DNA of 64,000 nt, taken from the NCBI RefSeq assembly GCF_000504285.1, contig NZ_KI632511.1:8104154-8168153 (forward strand), in the 5' to 3' direction. Shown piece after piece: positions 41,761 through 51,092 of the stretch (position 1 is its first letter; every line of letters starts with the position of its first letter). The position numbers and the translations under genes were made by a program. This DNA comes from Actinospica robiniae DSM 44927. GTDB lineage: Bacteria; Actinomycetota; Actinomycetes; Streptomycetales; Catenulisporaceae. Below the pieces are notes generated by a model. That model was not told where the DNA came from and searched no databases. It saw only the letters and a list, made by a program, of their open reading frames with translations.

Positions 41761-43503
41761 TCAGCGCGCGGCCTTCTCGGGCGCCTTCGCCCGCTCCGAG
41801 ACGCGTGCGCCCGGCCCGGGCGGCGTCGTGCCGCGCAGCAGCGAAGCCGTGGCGGCGAGCAGGGCCATCCCGGCCGCGGTCGCGAAGACGATGGTCAGGC
41901 CGTGGTGGAAGGGCGCGGAGATCAGGTTCGGGAAGAACTGCTTGCCGGTGATCAGCTGCGCCGCGTGCGGAGACAGGGAGTCGAGGACCCCGCTCGGGCC
42001 GAGCAGCGTCTGCATCGGGTTCGCGCCGAGGAAGGCGGTGAAGACGGTGGAGACGGCCGGCAGCTGCGCGGCCTGGTGCGCGGCCGCGGGGCTCACGCCC
42101 TGGCCCACCAGCCCCGCCGACAGCGCCCCGGGCAGCCGACCGGCCAGGCCGGTGATCAGCAGCGAGAAGAAGACGCCGATGGACAGCGACATGCCGGCGT
42201 TCTGGAAGGTCGAGCGCATGCCGGAGGCCGCGCCGCGGTGCTCCGCCGGGACGCTGCTCATGATGGCCGAGGTGTTCGGCGCGGAGAACATCCCGGAGCC
42301 GAAGCCGTTGAGCATGATCAGCAGCGCGAAGGCCCAGTACGAGAAGTTCAACGGCAGGAAGAGCAGGCCGATGAAGCTGCCCGCGAACAGGGTCAGGCCG
42401 CCGGTGGTGAACAGGAACACGCCGTAGCGGTCCGACAGGTAGCCGCACAGCGGGCCGGCCAGCAGGAACCCGGCGGTGAGCGGCAGCAGGAAGATGCCCG
42501 CCCACAGCGGCGTGTCGGCGTAGTCGTAGCCGTGCAGCGGGAGCCAGATGCCCTGCAGCCAGATGATGAGCATGAACTGCATGCCGCCGCGGGCTATCGA
42601 CGCCAGCAGCGCCGCCGCGTTCCCGGCGGCGAAGGCGCGGTTGCGGAAGAGCGAGAGGCGGAACATCGGCTGCGGCACCCGGGTCTCGATGAACCCGAAC
42701 ACCAGCAGCAGCGCCACGCCGAGGATCAGCGAGCCGAACACCCGCGGGTTGGTCCAGCCCATCGAGTGGTTCTGATACGGCTGGATCCCGTAGGTGATCG
42801 CGGCGAGCACCGTCGCCAGGCCGACCGCGAAGGTCAGGTTGCCCCACCAGTCGATCCGGGCCGGACGGCGCTGGGAGAGCTCGCGCAGGCTGCGGTAGGC
42901 CCAGATGGTGCCGAACGCGCCGAAGGGCACGTTGATCCAGAAGATCGCGTGCCAGTCCCAGACCGAGAGCACCCCGCCGAGCACGAGGCCGATGAACTGC
43001 CCGGCCAGCGCGGAGATCTGGTTCACGCCCAGGGCCATGCCGCGCTGCTCGGCCGGGAAGGCGTCGGTGATGATCGCGGCCGAGTTCGCCATCAGCATCG
43101 CGCCGCCCACGGCCTGCACCAGCCGCCAGCCGATCAGCCAGAGCGCGCCCGCGGACCCGTCCGCCGGATCGAGCGAGAGCGCCACCGAGGAGAGCGTGAA
43201 GACCACGAAGCCGAGGTTGTAGATGCGCACCCGGCCGACGATGTCGCCGAGCCGCCCGAGCGTCACCACCAGCACCGCCGTCACGAGCAGGTAGCCCATG
43301 ATGATCCACAGCAGGTAGCCGATGTTGCCCGGGGCGAAGGGGTCGAGGTGGATGCCGCGGAAGATGGCCGGCAGCGAGATGATCACGATCGAGGCGTCGA
43401 CCGTGGCCATGAACATGCCGAGGGTCGTGTTGGACAGCGCGACCCACTTGTACCGGTCCGGCCGGTCCGCGCCGGTGCCCGGCTGCGCCGCGGCGTCTGC
43501 CAC
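41761..43503 (-). CDS. MFS transporter, DHA2/EmrB-QacA type
   Basis: A 580-residue efflux transporter with 14 predicted membrane segments. The motif A-like loop TLGRLGDIVGRVRIYNLG and the helix-5 region ALGVNQISALAGQFIGLVLGGVLSVWDWHAIFWINVP are typical of the DHA2 drug/H+ antiporter group. GTG at 43503 has AGGAGGAGG at suitable distance. It diverges from a second MFS gene over a 132-bp AT-containing region with a small palindrome (TTAGAGCTGCTAA, 43575-43587) that may be an operator, though no MarR/TetR gene is adjacent. Substrate unknown. Confidence 0.9.
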   Translation of the reverse strand: MADAAAQPGTGADRPDRYKWVALSNTTLGMFMATVDASIVIISLPAIFRGIHLDPFAPGNIGYLLWIIMGYLLVTAVLVVTLGRLGDIVGRVRIYNLGFVVFTLSSVALSLDPADGSAGALWLIGWRLVQAVGGAMLMANSAAIITDAFPAEQRGMALGVNQISALAGQFIGLVLGGVLSVWDWHAIFWINVPFGAFGTIWAYRSLRELSQRRPARIDWWGNLTFAVGLATVLAAITYGIQPYQNHSMGWTNPRVFGSLILGVALLLVFGFIETRVPQPMFRLSLFRNRAFAAGNAAALLASIARGGMQFMLIIWLQGIWLPLHGYDYADTPLWAGIFLLPLTAGFLLAGPLCGYLSDRYGVFLFTTGGLTLFAGSFIGLLFLPLNFSYWAFALLIMLNGFGSGMFSAPNTSAIMSSVPAEHRGAASGMRSTFQNAGMSLSIGVFFSLLITGLAGRLPGALSAGLVGQGVSPAAAHQAAQLPAVSTVFTAFLGANPMQTLLGPSGVLDSLSPHAAQLITGKQFFPNLISAPFHHGLTIVFATAAGMALLAATASLLRGTTPPGPGARVSERAKAPEKAAR

Positions 43504-43574
43504 CGCCACCCCTCCTCCTGCTCGCGGCCGGCCGGCGGGCCGGCCGACGTCTTCCTCGGCCTGAGCATATTTGT

Positions 43575-43587
43575 TTAGAGCTGCTAA
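43575..43587. promoter_or_regulatory. short palindrome between divergent MFS genes
   Basis: TTAG-AGCTG-CTAA in an AT-rich island (43566-43598) that also holds TATAGT at 43591-43596. Could be the operator/promoter for one or both transporters. Confidence 0.35.
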
Positions 43588-43635
43588 GGATATAGTAGGG
43601 GAGGAGATCCGGAGCGCGAGAGAGGTACGCCGCCC

Positions 43636-44907
43636 ATGCAGGCCGCAGCAGCGCAGACCCGGTCTTGGCGGGCCGCCTTCAGCTCGCTCCGGATACCGAA
43701 CTACCGCACCTACTTCGTCGGCCAGTCCATCTCGCTCGTCGGCACCTGGATGCAGATGACGGCCCAGTCCTGGCTCGTCCTCACGCTCACCCACTCGAGC
43801 ACCGCGCTCGGCCTCGTCGTGGCGCTGCAGACGCTGCCGGTCCTGCTGCTCGGGCCCTACGGCGGCGTCATCGCGGACCGGTCCGACAAGTTGAAGCTGA
43901 TGACCAGCCTGCAGGCGGTCATGGGCGTGCAGGCGCTGCTGCTCGGGCTGCTCACCGTGTTCGGCGCGGTGCGGTACTGGGAGATCTGCGTGCTCGCCGT
44001 GTTCCTCGGCGCGAACAACGCCTTCGAGAACTCGCCGCGGCAGTCCTTCATCCGCGAGATGGTCGGCTACGACCAGCTGCGCAACGCGATCACGCTCAAC
44101 TCCGTCACCGTCAACGCCGCGCGGGTGATCGGGCCGGGCATCGGCGGGATCCTGATCGCCACGGTCGGGGTCGGGGTCTGCTTCCTGTTCAACGCGGCCA
44201 GCTTCGTCGCCGTCGTCAGCTCGCTGCTGCTCATCGATCGCAGCAAGCTGCGACCCAGCCTGCCCGCGCCCCGGGCGCGCGGCCAGCTGCGCGAAGGCCT
44301 GCGGTACGCGGCCGGGACCCGGCACATCGCGGTGCCGCTCGCGATGATGAGCCTGGTCGGCCTGCTGGCGTTCGAGTTCCAGGTCTCGCTGCCGGTCTTC
44401 GTCCAGCACACCTTCCACGGCGGGTCCGAGGCCTACGGCTTCATGACCGCCGCGATGGGCGTCGGGGCCGTGATCGGCGGCCTGTTCACCGCGGCCCGCG
44501 GACGCACCGGGATACGTTCGATGGTCATCGCCTCCACCGGATTCGGCGTGGCGATCCTGCTGTGCTCGGTCTCTCCGGACCTCGGCTTCGCCTACGTCGC
44601 GCTGCTGTTCACCGGCTGGGCCAGCGTCTCGTTCATCTCCATCGGCAACTCCACCATCCAGCTCGCCGCGCGGCCGGAGATGCGCGGGCGGGTGATCGCG
44701 CTCTGGCAGGTCGCCTTCCAGGGCACCACGCCGATCGGCGGCCCGCTCGTCGGCTGGATCATCGCGGTCTCCGACCCGCGCACCGGCCTGGCGATCGGCG
44801 GGGCCGCGTGTCTCGTCGCGGCCGCCGGCGCGGTCTGGTACGTGCGTCCGCCGCTGCGCCGAGCCGTGCGGGGCCGGCTCAGCAAGCCTGCATCGTCCGC
44901 GCGCTGA
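43636..44907 (+). CDS. MFS transporter, EntS/MFS_3 type
   Basis: A 423-residue transporter with about 12 membrane segments. The start FSSLRIPNYRTYFVGQSISLVGTWMQMTAQSWLVL and the loop GVIADRSDKLKLM belong to the MFS_3 group related to the enterobactin exporter EntS. NAITLNSVTVNAARVIGPGIGG and MRGRVIALWQVAFQGTTPIGGPLVGW are further group signatures. Its 3' end overlaps the convergent gene by 29 bp. Substrate is not indicated by neighbours. Confidence 0.9.
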   Translation: MQAAAAQTRSWRAAFSSLRIPNYRTYFVGQSISLVGTWMQMTAQSWLVLTLTHSSTALGLVVALQTLPVLLLGPYGGVIADRSDKLKLMTSLQAVMGVQALLLGLLTVFGAVRYWEICVLAVFLGANNAFENSPRQSFIREMVGYDQLRNAITLNSVTVNAARVIGPGIGGILIATVGVGVCFLFNAASFVAVVSSLLLIDRSKLRPSLPAPRARGQLREGLRYAAGTRHIAVPLAMMSLVGLLAFEFQVSLPVFVQHTFHGGSEAYGFMTAAMGVGAVIGGLFTAARGRTGIRSMVIASTGFGVAILLCSVSPDLGFAYVALLFTGWASVSFISIGNSTIQLAARPEMRGRVIALWQVAFQGTTPIGGPLVGWIIAVSDPRTGLAIGGAACLVAAAGAVWYVRPPLRRAVRGRLSKPASSAR

Positions 44908-45808
44908 CGGTGCCGTTCGCCGCCTGCGGACGGGTCGAGACGCGCATCGTCACCGATCCGCCGCAGAACGCCTGGCCTGGAATCGTTCCGGCCAGCGCGT
45001 ATCGGGTCTGGCCGGAGAGCACTTCGGTGCGCGTCCCACCAGGCGCCTTCGAACCCGAATACACATAGGTCAGTGTGATCGGGTCGGTGTCATCGGCCGT
45101 AAGGGTGAGGATGTAAGAGACCTCTGGATCATCCCGATCCCCGCCGAAGAGCGCCAGCGCCATGTCGCCGACGGCCGGATGCCCGGCCGTCTGACGCGCC
45201 GTCGCGCTCGCGGGGGTGTCCGGCCGGGCGCTCGGAAGCGGTGACGGGTGCGCCGCCGACTTCTCGGCCGTGCTCGCCGAAGCCGGAGCCTTGCGGGCGT
45301 CGCCGGCCATTCCCGCACTGACGGCCCGGGCGTCGCCGGTGCTGCTCGGGCCGGGGGCCGATGCAGCGACGCGCGCATTCACCGAAGACTGCGCAGCCTC
45401 GGGTTCACTCGTATGCAGTAACACCGTCGTCAGCGCGGTCAGGAGGACGCAGGCGCCGGCGACCGGCACGAGCCAGCGCAGCCGTAGCGCTGCCAGCCCG
45501 CGCAACGTCCGGGCCGCCCGCGTCGGGTTCGTCCGCGTCTTCGACAGGTCGGCGGCGAACTGCGCGCGCGCGGGGTAGAGCATCAACGGGTACTGCGTCC
45601 CGTCCGGTTCCACCCGCGTCGCCGGCACCGGCGCACCGTCGCCCGTGCCCGCGAGCGACGACACCAGCGCCACCGCGCTGAGGTACGCGGCCTCGCGTAC
45701 GTCCTGGCCCGGCCGCACCGTCACCGGCAGGCCGTTGACCTCCGCCGTGCCGTCCGCATGGTGCACGATCCGCACGACCGGGTGCTGCGCGTCTTCGCCT
45801 CTGTCCAC
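44879..45808 (-). CDS. hypothetical single-pass membrane protein
   Basis: A 309-residue protein with an N-terminal cytoplasmic domain (about 105 residues, including VNGLPVTVRPGQDVREAAYLSAVAL), one membrane segment (WLVPVAGACVLLTALTTVLL), a Ser/Ala/Pro-rich extracellular linker of about 80 residues and a small C-terminal beta domain with two cysteines (AFCGGS and MQAC-end). Similar designs occur in actinomycete proteins that accompany type VII secretion or forkhead-type signalling, but no family motif is clear. GTG at 45808. It faces the MFS gene tail to tail with a 29-bp overlap. Confidence 0.7.
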   Translation of the reverse strand: MDRGEDAQHPVVRIVHHADGTAEVNGLPVTVRPGQDVREAAYLSAVALVSSLAGTGDGAPVPATRVEPDGTQYPLMLYPARAQFAADLSKTRTNPTRAARTLRGLAALRLRWLVPVAGACVLLTALTTVLLHTSEPEAAQSSVNARVAASAPGPSSTGDARAVSAGMAGDARKAPASASTAEKSAAHPSPLPSARPDTPASATARQTAGHPAVGDMALALFGGDRDDPEVSYILTLTADDTDPITLTYVYSGSKAPGGTRTEVLSGQTRYALAGTIPGQAFCGGSVTMRVSTRPQAANGTVSARTMQAC

Positions 45809-45974
45809 GCCCGATCAACGCCGGGCGGCCCGGGGGTGCTCGACGTACGCCCGTGTCTTCACCGGAACGTGTCCGCGCCGCCGTGCCGGCGGCCGGCGGC
45901 GTACGGCTACGATGGCTCGCGCCATCGACGAGGATCGGGACCGGTGACGACCGATCAGGAACGGGAGTTGACCG

Positions 45975-46778
45975 ATGCCGGACGCCGCCGCGGATCCCGA
46001 ACAGCCCGAGCCGCATACCATCGCCTACGGCCCGCACCCGTCGCAGTTCTGCCACGTCCACCTGCCGGCCGGGCCCGGTCCGCATCCGACCGTCGTGCTG
46101 ATCCACGGCGGGTTCTGGCGCCTGCCGTACGGGCTCGACCTGATGCGCCCGCTCGCCGAGGACCTGGTCCGGCGCGGATTCGCCGCCGTCAACGTGGAGT
46201 ACCGCCGGCTCGGCGAGGAGGGCGGCGGGTGGCGCGGCACCTGCGACGACGTGCTCAGCGCCGTGCGCGCGCTCGCCACCCGGCCGCTGCCGCTCGACCT
46301 CGGGCGCCTCGGCGTCGCCGGGCACTCGGCCGGCGGCCATCTCGCTCTCTGGGTCGCCTCCGCGCTGGTCAAGGCCGGGGAGACGCTCGCCTCCGGCTAC
46401 GCGGTGGTCTCCCTCGCGGGCGTCACCGACCTGCGCGCCGCGGCCGCCGACCGGCTCGACGAGGAGGACGGCATGCCGCCGGCCGCGATCGAGTTCATGG
46501 GCGGCGCGCCGCAGGAGCTGCCGGACGAGTACCGGCTGGCCGCGCCGATCGAGCTGCTCCCGCTCGGCCCGACGGTGACCGCGCTCGTCGTGCACGGCGA
46601 CGCGGACGACCGGGTGCCGATCTCGCAGAGCCTTGACTACGCCCGGACCGCGGTGGAGGCGGGGGACCGGGTCGAGCTCGCCCGCTTCCCCACGATGGGG
46701 CACTTCGAAGTGCTCGACCCGAACCACGAATCCTGGCTCGCCGGCGTGGGATTCCTCAGCGCCGCGATCCTCGGATAG
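45975..46778 (+). CDS. alpha/beta hydrolase
   Basis: A 267-residue hydrolase of the dienelactone-hydrolase/BD-FAE-like fold. The oxyanion motif HGGFW (about residues 44-48), nucleophile elbow GHSAGGH (about 115-121), the acid in VVHGDADDRVPISQ and the histidine in TMGHFEVLDPNHES give a full catalytic triad. It has no signal peptide, so it works inside the cell on ester or amide substrates that cannot be named. It diverges from the single-pass membrane protein gene. Confidence 0.9.
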   Translation: MPDAAADPEQPEPHTIAYGPHPSQFCHVHLPAGPGPHPTVVLIHGGFWRLPYGLDLMRPLAEDLVRRGFAAVNVEYRRLGEEGGGWRGTCDDVLSAVRALATRPLPLDLGRLGVAGHSAGGHLALWVASALVKAGETLASGYAVVSLAGVTDLRAAAADRLDEEDGMPPAAIEFMGGAPQELPDEYRLAAPIELLPLGPTVTALVVHGDADDRVPISQSLDYARTAVEAGDRVELARFPTMGHFEVLDPNHESWLAGVGFLSAAILG

Positions 46779-46843
46779 CACCTGCGCACCCGGCCCGGCC
46801 GGTCGGCTGGGCCCGCGCGGGCGCACCCGCATACCCTGAAGCC

Positions 46844-47320
46844 GTGACGAACTTCGCGATCAGACCGGCCCGGCCGGACGAAGCCGTTGGTATCAGTACT
46901 CTGGCGCAGCGGTCCAAGGCGCACTGGGGTTACGACGACGAGTTCCTCTCGGCCTTCCGGTCCGAGCTCACCCTCCGGCCGGACCAGCTCGCGCCGAAGC
47001 GCGCCCAGGTCGCCGTCGCCGAGCCGGACGAGGCCGGGGCGCAGCGGCTGCTCGGCTTCGCCACCCTCGAGGGCGAGGCTCCGGCCGGGGAGCTCGGGAT
47101 GCTCTTCGTCGAACCGGAGGTGATCGGGCAGGGCGTCGGCAAGGCGCTCTTCCAGCACATCTCCACCCTGGCCGGGCAGCTCGGCTTCCACCGGCTGACC
47201 ATCGCCGCGGACCCCTTCGCCGAGCCGTTCTACCTGGCCCAGGGCGCGGTGCGGATCGGCGCGGTGCCCTCCGGCTCGATCCCCGGGCGCAGCCTGCCGC
47301 TGCTGGCGTACGCGATCTAG
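46844..47320 (+). CDS. GNAT-family N-acetyltransferase
   Basis: A 158-residue acetyltransferase with the acetyl-CoA loop VEPEVIGQGVGKALFQHI (Q/RxxGxG/A form) and the preceding beta strand ELGMLFV. The C-terminal end FYLAQGAVRIGAVPSGSIPGRSLPLLAYAI is typical of the group. GTG start at 46844. Acceptor unknown; the neighbouring hydrolase ends 66 bp upstream on the same strand. Confidence 0.9.
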   Translation: MTNFAIRPARPDEAVGISTLAQRSKAHWGYDDEFLSAFRSELTLRPDQLAPKRAQVAVAEPDEAGAQRLLGFATLEGEAPAGELGMLFVEPEVIGQGVGKALFQHISTLAGQLGFHRLTIAADPFAEPFYLAQGAVRIGAVPSGSIPGRSLPLLAYAI

Positions 47321-47441
47321 GCCGCGCCCGGGCCTTCCCGCGCAGGGCCTTCCGCCCGGCTGACCTGCGGGGACCGCGGCGCGGCCGGCAAGATCCGGCA
47401 CGGGTCTGGTCTGCGGCGGGCGAGCGGACGAGACTGGGGGC

Positions 47442-47690
47442 ATGTGCCGAAGCATCAAGACCCTCCGCCCGCCGGTCACCGAAGAGGCCGGACCCGAGGA
47501 CTTCCACGCCGCCGCCTTGCAGTACGTCCGCAAGATCTCCGGCTTCCGGGCGCCCTCCGCCCGCAACAAGGCCGCGTTCGACGCCGCCGTGGACGCCGTC
47601 GAGGAGGCCACGCGACGCCTGCTCGACGAGATCGAGGTGCGCCCGGCGCCGAGCCGCGCGGCCGACGCGCAGGCCCGTCAGCCGGCCTGA
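47442..47690 (+). CDS. DUF2277 family protein
   Basis: An 82-residue protein with the DUF2277 pattern: MCRSIKTLRPP at the start, ALQYVRKISGFRAPS and a C-terminal helix AVDAVEEATRRLLDE. Function of the family is unknown. ATG at 47442. Its last 13 bases overlap the 3' end of the convergent membrane-protein gene. Confidence 0.88.
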   Translation: MCRSIKTLRPPVTEEAGPEDFHAAALQYVRKISGFRAPSARNKAAFDAAVDAVEEATRRLLDEIEVRPAPSRAADAQARQPA

Positions 47691-48196
47691 GCGCCCGGCG
47701 CCGGCAGGACCCGGCTCAGCAGGTCGCGACCATCGGCCAGAACTGCCCGCTCAGCGCGCCGGCGCACGTGCCGCTGGACCACGAGCGTCCCGATCAGGCC
47801 GGCCAGGAAGCCGCACAGGGCCGGCGTCACCAGGCGGATCACCGCGCGGGTGAGCGTGGCCGGGCGGGAGCCGGCGCTCAGGCCCAGGATCGAGGCGATC
47901 AGGTACCCCGTCACACTCCAGCCCACGACGAGGTAGAACAGCGATACGCCGTTGAAGTCGGCCACGAGCTGCGCAGTGGCCTTCGGGCTGTTCGAGACGA
48001 CAGTCACCGGCGCGTTCTGCAGCCGCGGATCGAGCAGGGCGCCGACGTACGAGACCACGAAGCCGAGGCCGAGCGCCAAGGTCGCGGTGACGAGGACGAA
48101 CGTGCGTAGCGACACCGCGTCGCGGATCTCCGCCGGCACGCCCCCGCGCCGCGGCCGATCGGGCCGGGTCGGAGGCGGCGGCGGAGTAGTGCTCAT
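47678..48196 (-). CDS. small membrane protein resembling a shortened YhgE/DUF3533 protein
   Basis: A 172-residue protein with a Pro-rich start, a first membrane segment (FVLVTATLALGLGFVVSYVGALLDPRLQNAPVTVV) whose tail looks like the N-terminus of DUF3533/YhgE-type ABC-2-like permeases, and two or three more membrane segments (SLFYLVVGWSVTGYLIASIL and LVTPALCGFLAGLIGTLVV). Full-length DUF3533 proteins are about twice as long because they carry a large extracytoplasmic domain; here the first segment is joined almost directly to the later ones. Start ATG at 48196. Function unknown. Confidence 0.7.
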   Translation of the reverse strand: MSTTPPPPPTRPDRPRRGGVPAEIRDAVSLRTFVLVTATLALGLGFVVSYVGALLDPRLQNAPVTVVSNSPKATAQLVADFNGVSLFYLVVGWSVTGYLIASILGLSAGSRPATLTRAVIRLVTPALCGFLAGLIGTLVVQRHVRRRAERAVLADGRDLLSRVLPAPGAQAG

Positions 48197-48366
48197 GCAG
48201 CCAGGATGCTCACGGCGCGTCAGCGGCCGCATGCCCGGCTAGCCCGGACGGGACGGCCCGCGACCGGGGTGCCGCCGCGCCTTCCCCGGAAAGTTACCCG
48301 AGAGTAAGCTCTCTGCGGCGGATTGTCCCAGCACGTCTCAGCGTCTCAGCAGGCTCAGGAGGCCCG

Positions 48367-48921
48367 ATGCCCCGACGTCCGATCCTCGCCGCGGCCGCGC
48401 TCACCTGCGCGGCGCCGCTCGCCCTCGGCTCGCTTTCGGCCTGCGGCGGCTCAGCCGGGAGCGCCACCACGCCCCGATCCACCTCGGCCGCGGCCGGCGC
48501 CGCCGTCACGGCCACCGCGTCCAGCGTCGCCGTCGCCGATAGCAGAACCCTGATCACTGATCTCGGCCGGGCCGGGCGTGGCTGCACCGCCTCGACCGGC
48601 TCGGCGAACCACATCGACGTGCCCGGCGTACGCAGCAGCCTGAATTGCGTGATCTCCGACGCCGGCGGCACCGGCTCGGCCGACGTCACCGTGGCCGTGT
48701 TCGACGACCACGCGCAGGCCGCGGCCTTCGCCGCCACGTTGACCTCGACGAACGTCTCCGGCCTGCTGATCGGCGGCACCGACGAGCGCGCGGTGCTCGG
48801 CTCGGACTGGGTCGTGCTCGTGCCCGACGACGCCTCGTACGCCGACGCGGTGCGCGCGGCCCTCGGCGGCACGGTGCTCGACGGCGGATCCTCCGGCACC
48901 GCGCCTTCCGGCAGCGGCTGA
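48367..48921 (+). CDS. hypothetical lipoprotein
   Basis: A 184-residue secreted protein with a lipoprotein signal: PRRPILAAAALTCAAPLALGSLSAC, lipobox LSAC with Cys26. A Ser/Thr/Ala linker precedes a small domain with two further cysteines (RGCTAS and LNCVIS) that could form a disulfide. No known family. It is next to a PP2C phosphatase gene transcribed in the same direction. Confidence 0.75.
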   Translation: MPRRPILAAAALTCAAPLALGSLSACGGSAGSATTPRSTSAAAGAAVTATASSVAVADSRTLITDLGRAGRGCTASTGSANHIDVPGVRSSLNCVISDAGGTGSADVTVAVFDDHAQAAAFAATLTSTNVSGLLIGGTDERAVLGSDWVVLVPDDASYADAVRAALGGTVLDGGSSGTAPSGSG

Positions 48922-48982
48922 CCGCGTTCACCCGTCCGGCCCCGCCGCGGAGAACCCGCACGCTGACCCGGCGTCAGCCGCC

Positions 48983-50185
48983 GTGCAGCGCCCGCCCGGC
49001 GTCGCTAGCGTCGTCGGTGTGCTCGGCGGGAGAAAGACGGCGTGGGGCGGGGCGTCCCCGGCGCGGCGGCGCCCGCTGACGAACGTCCAGCTGCTGCTGC
49101 TGCTGTGCGGCAGCACCGGGCTCGTCATCGGCCTCGGCACCGCGCTCGACCCCGAGGCGCGGCTGACCAGCCTGCTCATCTTCCTGCCCGCGCTGGTCGC
49201 CGGCATCGGCGGCCTCGGGCAGACCTCGCTGAGCGCGGGTTGGGCGCTGCTGGTCATGATCGGGTCGGTGACGGTGCGCCCGGAGCCGACGGTCGCCGAC
49301 AGCGTGGTGATCCTCGCGCTCACCGCCGTCTTCGGCGGCGGCGCGATCTACGCCTGCCGCGTCCGGCTCGACCGCGAGGCCGAGATCGCCCGGCTGCGCT
49401 ACACCGCCACGGCCCTGCAGCAGCAGGTGCTGCGGCCGCTGCCGCAGGTCGCCGAGCCGGTGCAGGTGGACGGCGTGTACGAGCCGGTGACCGAGGACCG
49501 GCTGGTGGGCGGGGACATCTACGACGTGGCCGACACCTCGCACGGAACCAGGGTCCTGATCGGGGACGTGCAGGGCAAGGGCCTGGCCGCGCTCAGCACC
49601 GGCCTCGCCGTCATCGGCGCGTTCCGCGAGGCGGCGCAACGCGAGCCGACCCTCGTCGGCGTCGTCGACGCCATCGACGCGGCCACCACCCGGCACAACG
49701 TCGACGCGGTGCACGGCGGCCAGCCGGAACGCTTCGTCACCGCCCTCGTGCTCGGGTTCCGCACCGCCAGGGAGCCCGGCACGGATGCGGGGGAGCCGGC
49801 CGGGGGCCGGCCGTGGACCGGTGAGGTCGAGGTCACCGCGATCGACTGCGGCCATCTGCCCGCCTACGCGCTCGACCGCCGCGGCCTGCACCGCGTGGAC
49901 CTGGGCGAGAGCGGCGTGCCGCTGGGCCTCGCCGACCTGGTCGCCGAGCCGCGGCGGGAGCGGCGTTTCCCGCTGCCGCAGGACACCACGCTGGTGCTCT
50001 ACACCGACGGGCTGACCGAGGCCAGGAACGCCGAGGGCGCCTTCTATCCGCTCGAGAACCGGCTCGCGCTCTTCGGCGGGCTCACCCCGCGCTCCCTGGC
50101 CAACGCCCTGCTGCAGGACGTGCGCGCGTTCGCGCCGCGCCAGCAGGACGATCTCGCCATCCTCGTCGTGCACCAGACCTGGTGA
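48983..50185 (+). CDS. PP2C-type (SpoIIE) serine phosphatase with membrane N-terminus
   Basis: A protein of about 400 residues: three or four N-terminal membrane segments (about 35-115), a short coiled segment (EAEIARLRYTATALQQQVLRPLPQ), then a SpoIIE-type PP2C phosphatase domain. Metal-binding acids are seen in LVGGDIYDV, LIGDVQGKG, IDCGHLPAYAL and LYTDGLTEARN. Such phosphatases act on anti-anti-sigma factors; the RsbW-like gene at 51625 could be its partner system. GTG 48983 is used; GTG 49019 is a plausible alternative and neither has a clear ribosome binding site. Confidence 0.85.
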   Translation: MQRPPGVASVVGVLGGRKTAWGGASPARRRPLTNVQLLLLLCGSTGLVIGLGTALDPEARLTSLLIFLPALVAGIGGLGQTSLSAGWALLVMIGSVTVRPEPTVADSVVILALTAVFGGGAIYACRVRLDREAEIARLRYTATALQQQVLRPLPQVAEPVQVDGVYEPVTEDRLVGGDIYDVADTSHGTRVLIGDVQGKGLAALSTGLAVIGAFREAAQREPTLVGVVDAIDAATTRHNVDAVHGGQPERFVTALVLGFRTAREPGTDAGEPAGGRPWTGEVEVTAIDCGHLPAYALDRRGLHRVDLGESGVPLGLADLVAEPRRERRFPLPQDTTLVLYTDGLTEARNAEGAFYPLENRLALFGGLTPRSLANALLQDVRAFAPRQQDDLAILVVHQTW

Positions 50186-50192
50186 CCGGCTG

Positions 50193-50849
50193 TCAGCAGG
50201 TCTTCGAGGTCTGCTGGGTGGTGTGGGTGGAGACGAGCTGGCCGAAGACGATCAGCCGGCGGTAGGCGTTGTAGACCGGGTCGCAGGTGGTCAGGGTGAT
50301 GTACTGGCCGGGCTTGGTCAGGCCGGAGTGCGCGGGGATCCGGTCGAGCACGTCCACCGCGGACGGGTCCACGTACACGGGGTCTTCGATCACCCGGTAG
50401 GTGTAGGTGGTGTTGCCGTCCTGGACCACGACGGTGTCGCCGGTCTTGACCTCGTCGAGGTAGCGGAACATGTCGCCCCAGGTGCGCCGGTGCGCGGCCA
50501 CCGCGAAGTTGCCCTGCTGCCCGGGCTGCTGGCTGCTCGGGTACCAGCCGACGCCCTGCTGCAGCTCGGTCTGGGCCACGCCGTCGAGCACCGGCCAGAC
50601 TCCCGGGTTGCGGATCTGCGGGATCTGGATGGTGGCGAACGGCTGGGCGTCGCGGGGCTGGACCGCGGTCGAGGCGGCCCACTCCTTCTTCAGCGTGCAC
50701 ACGTCGGCCTGGGCGTGGGCGTGCGCGACCACGCTGGTCCAGGTGAGCAGGTAGAGCACGTAGAGCCCGACGAGCACGCCGAGCGTGATCATGATCTCCC
50801 CGACCCAGGAGCCGAGTCCCCGCAGTACCGTGCGTCCAGATCCAGCCAT
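50193..50849 (-). CDS. class E sortase
   Basis: A 218-residue membrane-anchored transpeptidase that links LAxTG proteins to the cell wall in high-GC Gram-positives. An N-terminal membrane anchor (IMITLGVLVGLYVLYLL) is followed by the sortase fold with His in FAVAAHRRTWG, catalytic Cys in ITLTTCDPVYN, and Arg in AYRRLIVFG. The TLTTCDP and LAxTG specificity pattern mark class E. No protein with a C-terminal LAxTG signal was found in the window, so substrates are elsewhere. ATG at 50849. Confidence 0.92.
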   Translation of the reverse strand: MAGSGRTVLRGLGSWVGEIMITLGVLVGLYVLYLLTWTSVVAHAHAQADVCTLKKEWAASTAVQPRDAQPFATIQIPQIRNPGVWPVLDGVAQTELQQGVGWYPSSQQPGQQGNFAVAAHRRTWGDMFRYLDEVKTGDTVVVQDGNTTYTYRVIEDPVYVDPSAVDVLDRIPAHSGLTKPGQYITLTTCDPVYNAYRRLIVFGQLVSTHTTQQTSKTC

Positions 50850-51092
50850 GACGAGGGATCATGCCATCAGATTTCCATGTTTCACCCGCTTCCCACGCCG
50901 AGGATCGCCCGATCGGAGCAATCAACGCCCCCTCGCCTGCCTGGCCGCGGCCCGGCCCGGCCTCACTCGTTCGGCCCAAAGCGCAGGCTGGGGGCAGGGG
51001 GCGGTCCTATCGTCGGACTACGAGAGACCGGCGCCCTTGACACAGCCTCGGTCATCCGCCGTCGCGGCGACGGCTGACAGGAGGCGTTTCCC

